Source: an uncultured Acidovorax sp.
GTDB lineage: Bacteria > Pseudomonadota > Gammaproteobacteria > Burkholderiales > Burkholderiaceae_C
Assembly (NCBI GenBank): GCA_913774625.1
Contig: CAJYHL010000018.1
Location: 1-64,000, forward strand
DNA length: 64,000 nt
Direction of reading: 5' to 3'
Position numbers and translations under genes: made by a program. The notes beneath the pieces are model-generated. The model ran no database searches. It saw only the letters and a program-made list of their open reading frames with translations, and was not told the origin of the DNA. Below are positions 10,789-19,585 of the stretch, one piece after another. The stretch's first letter is position 1, and each line of letters starts with the position of its first letter.

Positions 10789-11787
10789 ATGACGACCCCT
10801 TCCGCATCGACGACGCATCTCCCCGCACCGGGCCTGCTGGACCACGCGCTGCGCCTGCGGCGGGCCGGCCCGCTGCTGCTGGCGCTGGCCGCGCTGCCGC
10901 CGCTGGCCGCCGCGCTGGGCCAGGACTTCTACATCGGCCTCGCCACCCGCATCCTGATCTTCGCGCTGGCCGCCACCAGCCTGAACCTGATCCTGGGCTT
11001 CGGCGGCATGGTCAGCTTCGGCCATGCGGCCTTCGTCGGCACCGGGGCCTATGCGGTGGGCATCCTCATGCAGCAGGGCGTGGTGTCGGCCTGGATCGCC
11101 TGGCCTGCTGCCGTGCTGGCCAGCGCGCTCTTCGCGCTGCTGGTCGGCGCCATCAGCCTGCGCACGCGGGGCGTGTACTTCATCATGATCACGCTGGCCT
11201 TCGCCCAGATGCTGTATTACCTGATGGTCTCCATCAAGGCCTGGGGCGGAGAGGACGGCCTCACGCTGCCGGGCCGCTCGGTGCTGGGCGGCGGTTTCGA
11301 TCTGGGCGACGACACGCGCTTCTACTACCTGGTGCTGGCGCTCTTCGCGCTCTGCTTCGTGGGCATCCAGCGCCTCCTGAATGCGCGCTTCGGCCATGTG
11401 CTGCAGGCCCTGCGCGAGAACGAGACGCGCATGGGCGCCATCGGCTTTCCGGTCTATCGCTACCAACTGGCGGCGTTCACCCTGGCGGGTGCGCTGGCCG
11501 GGCTCGCGGGCGCGCTGCTGGCCAACCAGTCGAGCTTCGTGAGCCCGTCGCTCCTGCAGTGGAACCAGTCGGGCCTCCTGATGGTGATGGTGATCCTGGG
11601 CGGCGTGGGCCACCTCTGGGGCGGCTTCATCGGCGCGGTGGTGTTCCTGCTGCTCGAAGAGCTGCTCTCGGCCTACACCATCCACTGGCAGTTCATCCTG
11701 GGCGCCTTGCTGCTGCTGGTGGTGCTGGCCGCGCCGCGCGGGCTGGCCGGGCTGCTGCCGCAGCAGCGCGGCGGAGGCCGGCCATGA
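10789..11787 (+). CDS. ABC transporter permease, LivM type
   Basis: This 332-residue multi-spanning protein contains SLNLILGFGGMVSFGHAAFV, the characteristic LivM motif, and the cytoplasmic loop LQALRENETRMGAIGFPVYR that contacts the ATPases. It pairs with the LivH-type permease 18 bp upstream. Its stop overlaps the ATG of the next ATPase gene, indicating coupled translation. The import substrate is inferred from the operon to be an aromatic acid. Confidence 0.88.
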   Translation: MTTPSASTTHLPAPGLLDHALRLRRAGPLLLALAALPPLAAALGQDFYIGLATRILIFALAATSLNLILGFGGMVSFGHAAFVGTGAYAVGILMQQGVVSAWIAWPAAVLASALFALLVGAISLRTRGVYFIMITLAFAQMLYYLMVSIKAWGGEDGLTLPGRSVLGGGFDLGDDTRFYYLVLALFALCFVGIQRLLNARFGHVLQALRENETRMGAIGFPVYRYQLAAFTLAGALAGLAGALLANQSSFVSPSLLQWNQSGLLMVMVILGGVGHLWGGFIGAVVFLLLEELLSAYTIHWQFILGALLLLVVLAAPRGLAGLLPQQRGGGRP

Positions 11788-12554
11788 GCGCCGCACCGCT
11801 GCTGCACATCGACGGCCTGGTCAAGCGCTTCGGCGGCCTCACGGCCACCGACCATGCCGAGCTGCGCGTGCAGCCCGGCGAGCTGCATGCGCTGATCGGC
11901 CCCAACGGCGCGGGCAAGACCACGCTGATCCACCAGATCTCCGGCGCGCTCGCGCCCGACGCCGGCCGCATCGTCTTCGGCGGCGACGACATCACCCGCC
12001 TGCCCATGCCGCAGCGCGTGCTGCGCGGGCTGGCGCGTTCCTACCAGATCACCAGCATCTTCGGGCGCCTGTCGGTGCTGGACAACCTGGCGCTGGCCGT
12101 GCAGGCGCGCCAGGGCAGCAGCATGCGCTTCTGGCAGGCCGCGCGCGCCGAGCGCGCCCGCTACGAGGAAGCCGCCGCCGTGGCCGCGCGCGTGGGCCTG
12201 GGCGCGCAGCTGCAGTCGCTGGCCGGCGCGCTGGCCCATGGCGAGCAGCGCCAGCTGGAAGTGGGCCTGGCCCTCGCCACCGCGCCGCGCCTGCTGCTGC
12301 TGGACGAGCCCATGGCCGGCATGGGCCCCGACGAATCCGAGCGCATGGTGGCGTTGCTGCAGTCGCTGCGCGGCAGCACCACGCTGCTGCTGGTGGAGCA
12401 CGACATGGACGCCGTGTTCCGCCTGGCCGATCGCATCTCGGTGCTGGTCTTCGGCCGCGTGATCGCCTGCGGCGCGCCGGCCGAGATCCGCAACCACCCT
12501 GACGTGCGGCGCGCCTATCTGGGCGACGAGCTGCCCGTGGAGGAAACCGCATGA
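11784..12554 (+). CDS. ABC transporter ATP-binding protein, LivG type
   Basis: This 256-residue ATPase has Walker A GPNGAGKTT, a signature region ALAHGEQRQLEVGLAL (HGEQ replaces the common SGGQ, as is usual in LivG), Walker B LLLLDEPMAGM and an H-loop in LLVEHDMD. It overlaps the LivM gene by four bases upstream and the LivF gene by four bases downstream. It energises import together with LivF. Confidence 0.9.
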   Translation: MSAAPLLHIDGLVKRFGGLTATDHAELRVQPGELHALIGPNGAGKTTLIHQISGALAPDAGRIVFGGDDITRLPMPQRVLRGLARSYQITSIFGRLSVLDNLALAVQARQGSSMRFWQAARAERARYEEAAAVAARVGLGAQLQSLAGALAHGEQRQLEVGLALATAPRLLLLDEPMAGMGPDESERMVALLQSLRGSTTLLLVEHDMDAVFRLADRISVLVFGRVIACGAPAEIRNHPDVRRAYLGDELPVEETA

Positions 12555-13297
12555 CGACGACACCCTCTGCCGCAGTGCCGGCCGAGCGGCCCGCGCTGCT
12601 GGAAGTGGAGGAGCTGCAGGCCGCCTACGGCAGCAGCCAGGTGCTGTTCGGCGTGGGCCTCACCATCGGCGCGGGCGACGTCGCCACGCTGCTGGGCCGC
12701 AACGGCATGGGCAAGACGACCACGGTGCGCACGCTGCTGGGCCTGGTGCGCGCGCGCGGCGGCAGCGTGCGCTTCCGCGGCGAGCGCATCGAGCGGCTGG
12801 AGCCCGACCGCATCGCCCGCATGGGCCTGGCGGTGGTGCCGGAAGGGCGGCAGATCTTCCCCAACCTGTCGGTGGCCGAGAACCTGCGCGCCTTCGGCGC
12901 CAACCGCAACCAGTCGCCCGAGCCGTGGACGCTGGAACGCGTCTATGACCTCTTTCCCCGGCTGGCCGAGCGCTCGCGCAACATGGGCAACCAGCTCTCG
13001 GGTGGCGAACAGCAGATGCTGGCCATAGGCCGCGCGCTGATGACCAACCCCTACCTGCTGGTGCTGGACGAGGCCACCGAGGGCCTGGCGCCGCTGGTGC
13101 GCGAGGAGATCTGGCGCTGCCTGGCCGAGCTGCGCGCGCGGGGCCAGAGCATCCTGGTGATCGACAAATACGTGCAGCGCCTGATCGCCCTGGCCGACCG
13201 CCACACCATCGTGCAGCGCGGGCGCGTGGTCTGGCAGGGCGATTCGGCCGCGCTGGCGGCCGACCCGGGCCTGTGGCAGCAGTACATTGGCGTATGA
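12551..13297 (+). CDS. ABC transporter ATP-binding protein, LivF type
   Basis: This 248-residue ATPase has Walker A GRNGMGKTT, signature LSGGEQQMLAIG and Walker B LLVLDEATEGL. The switch region reads ILVIDKYVQ rather than the VEQN common in LivF proteins, placing a Lys where His or Gln normally senses the ATP gamma-phosphate. This may be a subfamily trait of aromatic-acid transporters. The frame overlaps LivG by ATGA and the thioesterase gene by ATGA. Confidence 0.9.
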   Translation: MTTTPSAAVPAERPALLEVEELQAAYGSSQVLFGVGLTIGAGDVATLLGRNGMGKTTTVRTLLGLVRARGGSVRFRGERIERLEPDRIARMGLAVVPEGRQIFPNLSVAENLRAFGANRNQSPEPWTLERVYDLFPRLAERSRNMGNQLSGGEQQMLAIGRALMTNPYLLVLDEATEGLAPLVREEIWRCLAELRARGQSILVIDKYVQRLIALADRHTIVQRGRVVWQGDSAALAADPGLWQQYIGV

Positions 13298-13785
13298 ATT
13301 CCCTGATCGCTTCAACCCCTTCCCCCGCCTCCTCTTCGGCGTCTGCCTTCTCCTCCTCCTCCGGTGACGCCGCTCCGGTCGTGTTCGAGCGCCCGCTGCG
13401 CATCCGCTTCGCGCACTGCGACCCGGCCGGCATCGTGTTCTTCCCGCAGTACCTGGTCATGCTCAACGGCCTGGTCGAAGACTGGTTCAACGACTGCCTG
13501 CGCGTGTCGTATTCCGGCCTGCTCGGGCCCCGGCGCATCGGCCTGCCCATCGTGCGGCTGGAGTGCGAATTCCGCGCCGTCAGCCGCATGGGCGACGACG
13601 TGACCCTGGGCCTGGCCGTGGAGCGCGTGGGCAACAGCTCCATCACCCTGGCGCTGCACTGCCGCGCGGGCGAGGAAGAGCGCATGCGCTCGCGCCAGGT
13701 GCTGGTGGCCACCGACCTCAAGACCCACAAGGCCCGCGCCCTGCCCGACGACGTGCGCGAGGCGCTGGCGCGGCTGCCGGGCTGA
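13294..13785 (+). CDS. Acyl-CoA thioesterase (4-hydroxybenzoyl-CoA thioesterase family)
   Basis: This 163-residue hot-dog-fold protein carries IRFAHCDPAGIVFFPQYL, the DPAGIVF motif of 4HBT-type thioesterases in which Asp is catalytic. It would release CoA from an accumulating or final thioester and so protect the CoA pool. The ATG overlaps the LivF stop. The first 25 residues are a low-complexity Ser/Pro/Ala stretch not normally seen in this compact family; no alternative ATG exists before the conserved core. Confidence 0.85.
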   Translation: MNSLIASTPSPASSSASAFSSSSGDAAPVVFERPLRIRFAHCDPAGIVFFPQYLVMLNGLVEDWFNDCLRVSYSGLLGPRRIGLPIVRLECEFRAVSRMGDDVTLGLAVERVGNSSITLALHCRAGEEERMRSRQVLVATDLKTHKARALPDDVREALARLPG

Positions 13786-13838
13786 TGCAACCGGGCCCGC
13801 CCGGGCCCCGCCGAATTACCTTTTTTCCGGAGACATCC

Positions 13839-14231
13839 ATGCAGACTCTTCTTCCTCCCGGCTGGCCCCGGCCCCGCGGCTACGCCAACGGCGTCACGGC
13901 GCGTGGCCGCATGGTGTTCGTGGCCGGCATGATCGGCTGGGACGCCGAAGGCGTGTTCCACACCGACGACCTGGCCGGCCAGGTGCGCCAGGCGCTGCAG
14001 AACGTGGTGGCCGTGCTGGCCGAAGGCGGCGCCAAGCCGGAACACATCGTGCGCATGACCTGGTACGTGACCGACCGCAAGGCCTACGTGGCCGCCTACC
14101 CCGAGATAGGCCGCGCCTTCCGCGAGATCATCGGCAGCTTCAACGCCGCCATGACGGCGGTGGAGGTGGCAGGCCTGATCGAGGACCGCGCCCAGGTCGA
14201 GATCGAAGTCACCGCCGTCGTCCCGGATTGA
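13839..14231 (+). CDS. RidA-family enamine/imine deaminase
   Basis: This 130-residue protein shows the RidA/YjgF pattern: GYANGVTARGRMVFVAGMIG, later VRMTWYVTDRKAY, and a C-terminal DRAQVEIEVTAVV. RidA proteins hydrolyse reactive enamines and imines to ketones and ammonia. Ring reduction of an aminobenzoyl-CoA would give an enamine/imine-type intermediate, so a dedicated RidA would remove the amino group. That link is inference. CCGGAG lies about 6 bases before the ATG. Confidence 0.82.
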   Translation: MQTLLPPGWPRPRGYANGVTARGRMVFVAGMIGWDAEGVFHTDDLAGQVRQALQNVVAVLAEGGAKPEHIVRMTWYVTDRKAYVAAYPEIGRAFREIIGSFNAAMTAVEVAGLIEDRAQVEIEVTAVVPD

Positions 14232-14242
14232 AGTCCGCGGCC

Positions 14243-15106
14243 ATGCTCTACCGCGACTTCGCCACGCAGGAGCAGATCGACGCGCAGTACGACACGGCCA
14301 TCCCCGTGGCCGACCGCGCCGCCGAGATGCGCCACTACCAGGAGCGCAGCGCCCATGCGCGCGCCACGCTGCCCTGCCGACCGGGCGTGCCCTACGGGCC
14401 GACCCGCGCCGAGACGCTGGACATCTTCCCGGCCGCTCCATCGGGCGGCGCTCCCGCGCCAGTCTTCATCTTCATCCACGGCGGCTACTGGCGTGCGCTG
14501 TCCGCGGCCGACTTCAGCTGCGTGGCGCTGGGCCTCGCGCAGCGCGGCATCACCGTGGTGGTGCCCGACTACGCGCTGTGCCCGGCCGTCACCGTGGATG
14601 AGATCGTGCGCCAGATGCGCGCCGCCTGCGCCTGGGTGCTGCGCCACATCGCGGAGCACGGCGGCGACCCGCAGCGCGTGGCCGTGGGCGGCAGCTCGGC
14701 CGGCGGCCACCTCGCGGCCATGTGCCTGCAGACCGCATGGGAGCGCGACTACGGCCTGCCGCAGGACCCGTTCAGGGGCGCGGTGATGGCCAGCGGCCTC
14801 TACGACCTGGCGCCGCTGCGCTACAGCTTCCTTCAGCCCAAGATCCAGCTCACCGAGGACACGGTGCGGCGCTGCTCGCCGCTGCTGCACGTGCGCCCTT
14901 CGCCCACGCCCGCGCTGCTGACCTGGGGCGGCCTGGAGCAGCCCGAGTTCGCCCGCCAGTCCCTGGCCTGGCGCGATGCCTGGCTGGCGGCGGGCAACCG
15001 GGCCGAAGTGCTGGACCAGCCCGAGGCCCACCATTTCAGCGCCATCCACGGCTTCGAGGACCCGGGCAGCGCGCTGTGCGGCTGGGTGGCGGCGGTGCTG
15101 GGCTGA
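14243..15106 (+). CDS. Alpha/beta hydrolase, kynurenine formamidase-like
   Basis: This 287-residue hydrolase has an HGGYW oxyanion motif (FIHGGYWRALS), a nucleophile elbow GGSSAGGHLAAM and a late His in EAHHFSAIHG. HGGxW is typical of N-formylkynurenine formamidases and related esterases. A TTG at 14228 overlaps the ridA stop and would add five residues; ATG 14243 is preferred. Formylkynurenine hydrolysis lies upstream of anthranilate in tryptophan breakdown, which would fit this operon. Hydrolysis of a pathway thioester or amide is equally possible. Confidence 0.72.
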   Translation: MLYRDFATQEQIDAQYDTAIPVADRAAEMRHYQERSAHARATLPCRPGVPYGPTRAETLDIFPAAPSGGAPAPVFIFIHGGYWRALSAADFSCVALGLAQRGITVVVPDYALCPAVTVDEIVRQMRAACAWVLRHIAEHGGDPQRVAVGGSSAGGHLAAMCLQTAWERDYGLPQDPFRGAVMASGLYDLAPLRYSFLQPKIQLTEDTVRRCSPLLHVRPSPTPALLTWGGLEQPEFARQSLAWRDAWLAAGNRAEVLDQPEAHHFSAIHGFEDPGSALCGWVAAVLG

Positions 15107-15210
15107 CGGTGCCCGCGCCAGCGTGCCGACAGCGCGCGGCCGGCGCTTCCTACAGCCCAGCGCGCCTGCCGCCGCGAACATGGAGCTTCTCTCTTGATAA
15201 AGGAAACTCC

Positions 15211-15318
15211 ATGCGCAAGATGATCCTCATGGCCGTCGCCGGCTTCCTCTGGAAGAAGTTCCAGGCCAAGCGTGCGGCCGGCACGCCGGTAGCCGCTGAG
15301 GCCTATCGACGCCGCTGA
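15211..15318 (+). CDS. Small 35-residue protein with hydrophobic N-terminus
   Basis: ATG 15211 follows a clear ribosome-binding site (AAAGGAA about 6 bases upstream) and opens a 35-codon frame that ends just before a strong terminator. The peptide starts MRKMILMAVAGFLWKKFQAK: a short hydrophobic patch then a basic tail, compatible with membrane association. I do not recognise a family. Being a real gene rests on the ribosome-binding site and the placement immediately ahead of the terminator. Confidence 0.55.
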   Translation: MRKMILMAVAGFLWKKFQAKRAAGTPVAAEAYRRR

Positions 15319-15337
15319 TCCGGAAACGAACGACAAA

Positions 15338-15376
15338 GCCCCCGGGCAGCCGTCTGCGCTGCCCGGGGGCTTTTTT
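15338..15376 (+). terminator. Rho-independent terminator
   Basis: A perfect 13-bp GC-rich stem (arms 15338-15350 and 15358-15370, 7-base loop) is followed by TTTTTT on the plus strand. It ends the long catabolic operon and the 35-codon gene. Three A residues flank the left arm, so it may also work weakly for the minus-strand tannase-family gene ending at 15421. Confidence 0.9.
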
Positions 15377-15420
15377 GCTCCATGCCGTCCTATGGCGCAT
15401 GGAGCGATTTCATCAGCGCA

Positions 15421-17013
15421 TCAGGCGGCCGAGCAGCTGAAGCTCTCGGCCTTGTTGGGGTCGCCCGAGCCGTTGTAGCGCGGGAATTTTGGGTATTCGC
15501 ATACCGGCCGCTGCTGCGCCGGGGCGCTGCTGCCGGCAGCGGGCACGGTGGTCGCCACCAATTGGTCGGGGGCGTTGCCGTTCGTCACCCAACTGTCCAG
15601 CGCGGCCAGCAGGTCCACCGGGCGCGGGCCGGGGCCTTCCAGGTTGTGGCCCACCGAGGGCGAGGTCAGCATGCGGGCGAAGCCCTGCACCTTGCTGGCG
15701 CCCAGGGCCTGCTTCACGCTGTCGAAGTACTGCGCCGTGCGGTAGAGCGACACGCAGGTGTCCGAGAGGCCATACCAGATCAGCAGCTTGCCGCCCTTGT
15801 CGGCGAAGGCCGAGAGGTCGGGGTCGGTGCCGTCGATCATCTCGGCCAGCCGCAGGTACTGGGCCTTGAACTGCGTGGGGTCGTGGCGCAGCACATCCAC
15901 GGTGCTGCGGCCCTCGACCACCTTGGCCGCCTCGCTCACCGCCATGTGGTTGAAGGAATCGCGCGCGTCGAAGCTGGTGCCGAACATGTAGGCGCCCCAG
16001 TCGCTGGTCGCGCTGCCGCCGCGCCCGTAGCCCGGGTAGCCCGTGGCGCCGCGCGACAGCGGCACGGGCGTGTTCTGCGCGGCGTAGATCAGGCGGATGG
16101 ATTCGATCTGGCCCGCGGTCAGGCAGCTGTCGCTGTCGGCGCCCTGGCACAGCAGGTCGGTGGGTACGTAGTTGCAGGCCTGCACGTTGCCGATGATGCC
16201 GTCCTTCAGGCCGTCCAGCGCGTCGCAGGCGGCGGTTTCGGCCTTGGCGTAGAGCGCGATCTTGGCGGGACTGAGCCAGTTGGCGCGGTCCTGGAAGATG
16301 TGGCGGATCACATTGGGGCCCAGGTTCACCTGGTGCGCCTGCTGGGCGATGGCGGGCTCCATGGCGACCACGCCGTCGTAGTCCTGCGGGTATTTCTGCG
16401 TGGAGATCAGGCCCGAGCGCCCCCCGTTGGAGTGGCCCAGGTGGTAGCGCCGCGTGGGCGCCTTGCCGTAGAAGCCGGTGGCGATGGCGGTGCCCACCTC
16501 CAGCACGAAATGGTTGGCGTCGAACGCGTGGTTGCGCAGCGCCACGTCGTCCTTGGCCCATTCGAAGCCCCGGCTCTGGTGGCCCGAATCGGAGCTCATG
16601 CGCACATAGGGGCCGGCCGAGGGGCCGACCAGGCTCTGGTAGAACGGATCGTCGGTGGGAATGAAGCCGTCCAGCGCGCCGCCGCCCACGGTGAGCGTCT
16701 TGCCGTTCCACACGTTCTGCGCCGGCAGCTCCACCGCCCAGTTGATGGTGGACTGGGGCGAGGACACGATCTTGCCGCGCACGATGCAGACATCGGGCAG
16801 CGCGCCCTGGGCCGGGCGGATCTCGGTGCCGGTCATGACGGCGCCGTGGGGCAGGGCGGCAGGCTTGAAGGCCGGGCAGGCCTGGGCCAGCGGCTGAACG
16901 GCCACGGGCGTGCCCCCGTCGTTGCCGCCGCCGCAGGCCGACAGCATCAGGGCCGTGAACGTGCCGGCGGCAGCGGCTGCCGCAGCTCTTGCCGGGGTGG
17001 GTTGGATGAACAT
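15421..17013 (-). CDS. Tannase/feruloyl esterase-family lipoprotein
   Basis: This 530-residue protein has a lipobox (ALMLSAC, Cys27) after a hydrophobic N-terminus, so it is probably anchored to a membrane. The fold is recognised from YHLGHSNGGRSGL (nucleophile Ser195), GLSDTCVS (Asp418) and SVGHNLEGPGP (His456), the order of the tannase family triad. Such enzymes cut aromatic esters such as gallates or ferulates. Unusually, the residues beside Ser195 and His456 are His and Asn, where the family's CS-D-HC motif has a disulfide-linked Cys pair. It lies 232 bp downstream of the phospholipase gene, same strand. Confidence 0.78.
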   Translation of the reverse strand: MFIQPTPARAAAAAAAGTFTALMLSACGGGNDGGTPVAVQPLAQACPAFKPAALPHGAVMTGTEIRPAQGALPDVCIVRGKIVSSPQSTINWAVELPAQNVWNGKTLTVGGGALDGFIPTDDPFYQSLVGPSAGPYVRMSSDSGHQSRGFEWAKDDVALRNHAFDANHFVLEVGTAIATGFYGKAPTRRYHLGHSNGGRSGLISTQKYPQDYDGVVAMEPAIAQQAHQVNLGPNVIRHIFQDRANWLSPAKIALYAKAETAACDALDGLKDGIIGNVQACNYVPTDLLCQGADSDSCLTAGQIESIRLIYAAQNTPVPLSRGATGYPGYGRGGSATSDWGAYMFGTSFDARDSFNHMAVSEAAKVVEGRSTVDVLRHDPTQFKAQYLRLAEMIDGTDPDLSAFADKGGKLLIWYGLSDTCVSLYRTAQYFDSVKQALGASKVQGFARMLTSPSVGHNLEGPGPRPVDLLAALDSWVTNGNAPDQLVATTVPAAGSSAPAQQRPVCEYPKFPRYNGSGDPNKAESFSCSAA

Positions 17014-17245
17014 GCGCGGAGTCTCCTTGTACTTGTCTGTCGATGGACGATGTCGCGGAGCCCTTGCCCGGCTCCGGTCGCCACGATAGGTACAGGTGCT
17101 GCGCCTGCATCCCCTGCAAATGCAGAGGGGGCGGGAAAGCCCCAGGTCGCGGCACAGGCCGCGGCCGGGAGTTCATGAAGTCAGGGAACAGGTCGATCCG
17201 AGCCGGGCACGGCGCGCGCTGCAGCCCGGTGGCGCGAGCCTCGCC

Positions 17246-19351
17246 CTACACCGCCGTGGTGACCGGCGCTTTCGCGGCCGGGTCGGTGCTGCTGGCCGCA
17301 CCGGTTTCCACATGGCCCGACGCGCGGCGCAGGTAGGTCGCGTTGCCGGCCAGCGTTACCTGCAGGTCGTACCAGCCGGCGTTGCAGCTCAGGTCCCAGG
17401 CGTCCTCCAGGCTCGTGCCGGCGGCCACCGTCACGGTATGCGCTGGCGCGCCGTAGGCCATGTCGGTGACCGTGAACGTAGCGGCCGCGGCGCCGGGATT
17501 GGACAGGGTCAGGTAGATGTTGCCGTTGGCGACGTCGTAGCAGAACGTCGGCTCGGGCGCGGCAGGACCTGCGGACACGGCGAAGCGGCGGAAGAAGCCG
17601 TTGGGTCCCATCACGGTGAGCGTGAGCGCGCCGCTGCCCGGCAGCGCCCAGCTGTCGGCCAGGCTCTTGCCGGCCTCGACGGTATAGCGGCGCGGGGCGG
17701 TGCCGGCGTCGCTGGAATAGACGTAGAAGCACGCGCCCTGCTTGCCGGTGTTGTCGAACGACAGCTGGTAGGACGGGCCGGATACCGCGCCCGAGACGTG
17801 CAGCTCGTAGGGCAGCGCGCGGGCTGGGCGCACGCCGCCTTCCTGCGCCAGCACGCTCTGGGCCGCGCCGCTGGCCGGTGCGGCCATGTTGACCGGGCGG
17901 GCGCACTGCAGGTCGGACAGGCCCACGTAGCCGGCGGTGCTGGGCAGGGTGGGCAGGGTGACGTCGCGGCGGCTGAAGTCGAAGGCCGAGGTGAGGTCGC
18001 CGGCCACGGCGCGGCGCCACGGGGTGATGTTGGTTTCATAGACGCCGAAGCGCGTCTCGATGAAGCGGATCAGCGAGGTGTGGTCGAACACCTGCGAGCA
18101 CACGAAGCCGCCGCGGCTCCAGGGCGAGATGACGGTCATCGGCACGCGCGGACCCATGCCGTAGGGCAGGTTGTCGGCGGTGTAGCTGCCGGTCTGGTAC
18201 TGGTTGACCACGTTGTGGCGCTCGCCGTCGATGGCCACCGTGCTGAGGCCGGAGCCCGGCACGGTGGGCGGCTGCGGCGGCACCATGTGGTCGAAGAAGC
18301 CGTCGTTCTCGTCGTAGGTGATGAAGAAGGCGGTCCTGCTCCAGACATCGGGGTTGGCGGTCAGCGCGTCCAGGATGCCGGAGATGTATTCGGCGCCGTA
18401 CAGCGGCGTGAACTTCGGATGCTCGGAGTACGCGGCCGGCGGCAGCAGCCACGACACCTGCGGCAGGTTGCCTGCGAGCACGTCGGCCTTGAGCTGGTCG
18501 ATGGTGCGCACGCTCATGCCGCGCGCCTGCAGCGCGGAGCCGGCCGGAGCGTTCACGAAGCTGGCGAACGCGGCCAGCATGTTGGTGCCGTAGTTGCCGG
18601 TGTGGTTGTCGAAGCCGGTGCCCTGCTGGTAGATCTGCCACGACACGCCCGCGGCCTGCAGGCGCTCCGGATAGGTGGTCCAGGTGAAGGGCTGGCGCTG
18701 GATGGCGTCGAACGGGTTGTCGATGTAGTCGGTGTTGTCCAGCAGCGGGCCGCCGCTGGAGCCTGTGGGATCGACCATGCCGGTCATCAGGTACATGCGG
18801 TTCGGGTGCGTGTTGCCGGGTATCGAGCAGAAGTAGTGGTCGCACACCGTGAACGCGTCGGCCAGCGCGTAGTGGAACGGGATGTCCTCGCGCACGTGGT
18901 AGCCCATCGTCATGTTGGTCTTCTGCGCGGCCCACCTGTCGGCGCGGCCCCCGTTGAGGGCCCCATGCGTGGTGGCCCAGGTATGCGGCAGGCCGCCGAT
19001 GCACTGCGCATTGAACGCCGGGTTGGTGGTGTCGTAGCGGAAAGGCGCGATGGTCTTGGTGGGGTCTTCCTGGCGCGGCTGGAACCACACCGGCAGGCCG
19101 TTGGGCAGCGTGACCGGGAAGCGGTCGTTGTAGCCGCGCACGCCGGACAGGTGGCCCAGGTAATGGTCGAACGAGCGGTTCTCCTGCATGAAGATGACGA
19201 TGTGCTGAACGTCCTGGATCGTGCCGGTGACCGTGGCGGGCTCGATGGCCATCGCACGGCGGATGGATTCCGGCAGCAGCGCCGTCGCGGCGACGGTGCC
19301 CAGGGTGCCGGCGGAGGCCTTCAGGAAATGGCGGCGGTCGAAGGTGCTCAT
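17246..19351 (-). CDS. Phospholipase C, phosphocholine-specific type, Tat-exported
   Basis: This 701-residue enzyme starts with a twin-arginine signal (DRRHFLKASAGTLG). The catalytic domain opens with IQDVQHIVIFMQENRSFDHY and contains FITYDENDGFFDHMVPP and DHTSLIRFIETRFGV, all typical of Pseudomonas PlcN/PlcH-like acid-phosphatase-fold phospholipases. Residues from about 490 form two repeats of the bacterial PLC C-terminal domain. It hydrolyses phosphatidylcholine-type lipids outside the cytoplasm, releasing phosphocholine. A small lipoprotein gene ends 9 bases upstream, so the two form an operon. No phosphate-limitation box was identified. Confidence 0.9.
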   Translation of the reverse strand: MSTFDRRHFLKASAGTLGTVAATALLPESIRRAMAIEPATVTGTIQDVQHIVIFMQENRSFDHYLGHLSGVRGYNDRFPVTLPNGLPVWFQPRQEDPTKTIAPFRYDTTNPAFNAQCIGGLPHTWATTHGALNGGRADRWAAQKTNMTMGYHVREDIPFHYALADAFTVCDHYFCSIPGNTHPNRMYLMTGMVDPTGSSGGPLLDNTDYIDNPFDAIQRQPFTWTTYPERLQAAGVSWQIYQQGTGFDNHTGNYGTNMLAAFASFVNAPAGSALQARGMSVRTIDQLKADVLAGNLPQVSWLLPPAAYSEHPKFTPLYGAEYISGILDALTANPDVWSRTAFFITYDENDGFFDHMVPPQPPTVPGSGLSTVAIDGERHNVVNQYQTGSYTADNLPYGMGPRVPMTVISPWSRGGFVCSQVFDHTSLIRFIETRFGVYETNITPWRRAVAGDLTSAFDFSRRDVTLPTLPSTAGYVGLSDLQCARPVNMAAPASGAAQSVLAQEGGVRPARALPYELHVSGAVSGPSYQLSFDNTGKQGACFYVYSSDAGTAPRRYTVEAGKSLADSWALPGSGALTLTVMGPNGFFRRFAVSAGPAAPEPTFCYDVANGNIYLTLSNPGAAAATFTVTDMAYGAPAHTVTVAAGTSLEDAWDLSCNAGWYDLQVTLAGNATYLRRASGHVETGAASSTDPAAKAPVTTAV

Positions 19352-19360
19352 GGACGTCTT

Positions 19361-19585
19361 TCAGTGCGAGGCCGGCGCGGAGGCGCTCGGCGGGCAGCTC
19401 ATGCGGGTGCCGACCAGCGCCTTGTTCTGGCAGGCCGAAACGGTGATGGTGCTGTTTGAGGCGGCGTTGGTGCTGTCGCTGGAGCCGCAGCCGGCCAGCG
19501 GCAGGAGCGCGGCGGCTGCGGCGATGAACGTGAACGTACAGGCGGCGTGGGAAGGGCGCAGGCAGTTGGAACTGGGGCGGGGCAT
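19361..19585 (-). CDS. Small lipoprotein upstream of phospholipase C
   Basis: This frame encodes 74 residues from an ATG preceded by AGGAGA. It has a hydrophobic stretch ending in PLAGC, a lipobox, and a short Ser/Thr/Asn-rich mature part with two further Cys. A longer reading of the frame to 19822 adds Arg-rich sequence before the signal and is not credible. Family unknown. Its position directly ahead of the Tat-exported phospholipase suggests a role in that enzyme's export, stability or anchoring, which is speculation. Confidence 0.65.
   Translation of the reverse strand: MPRPSSNCLRPSHAACTFTFIAAAAALLPLAGCGSSDSTNAASNSTITVSACQNKALVGTRMSCPPSASAPASH

Noticed and set aside
15382-19459. Long plus-strand frames opposite the tannase-family and phospholipase genes
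   Set aside because: The minus strand has signal peptides, catalytic motifs and ribosome-binding sites; the plus frames have none.
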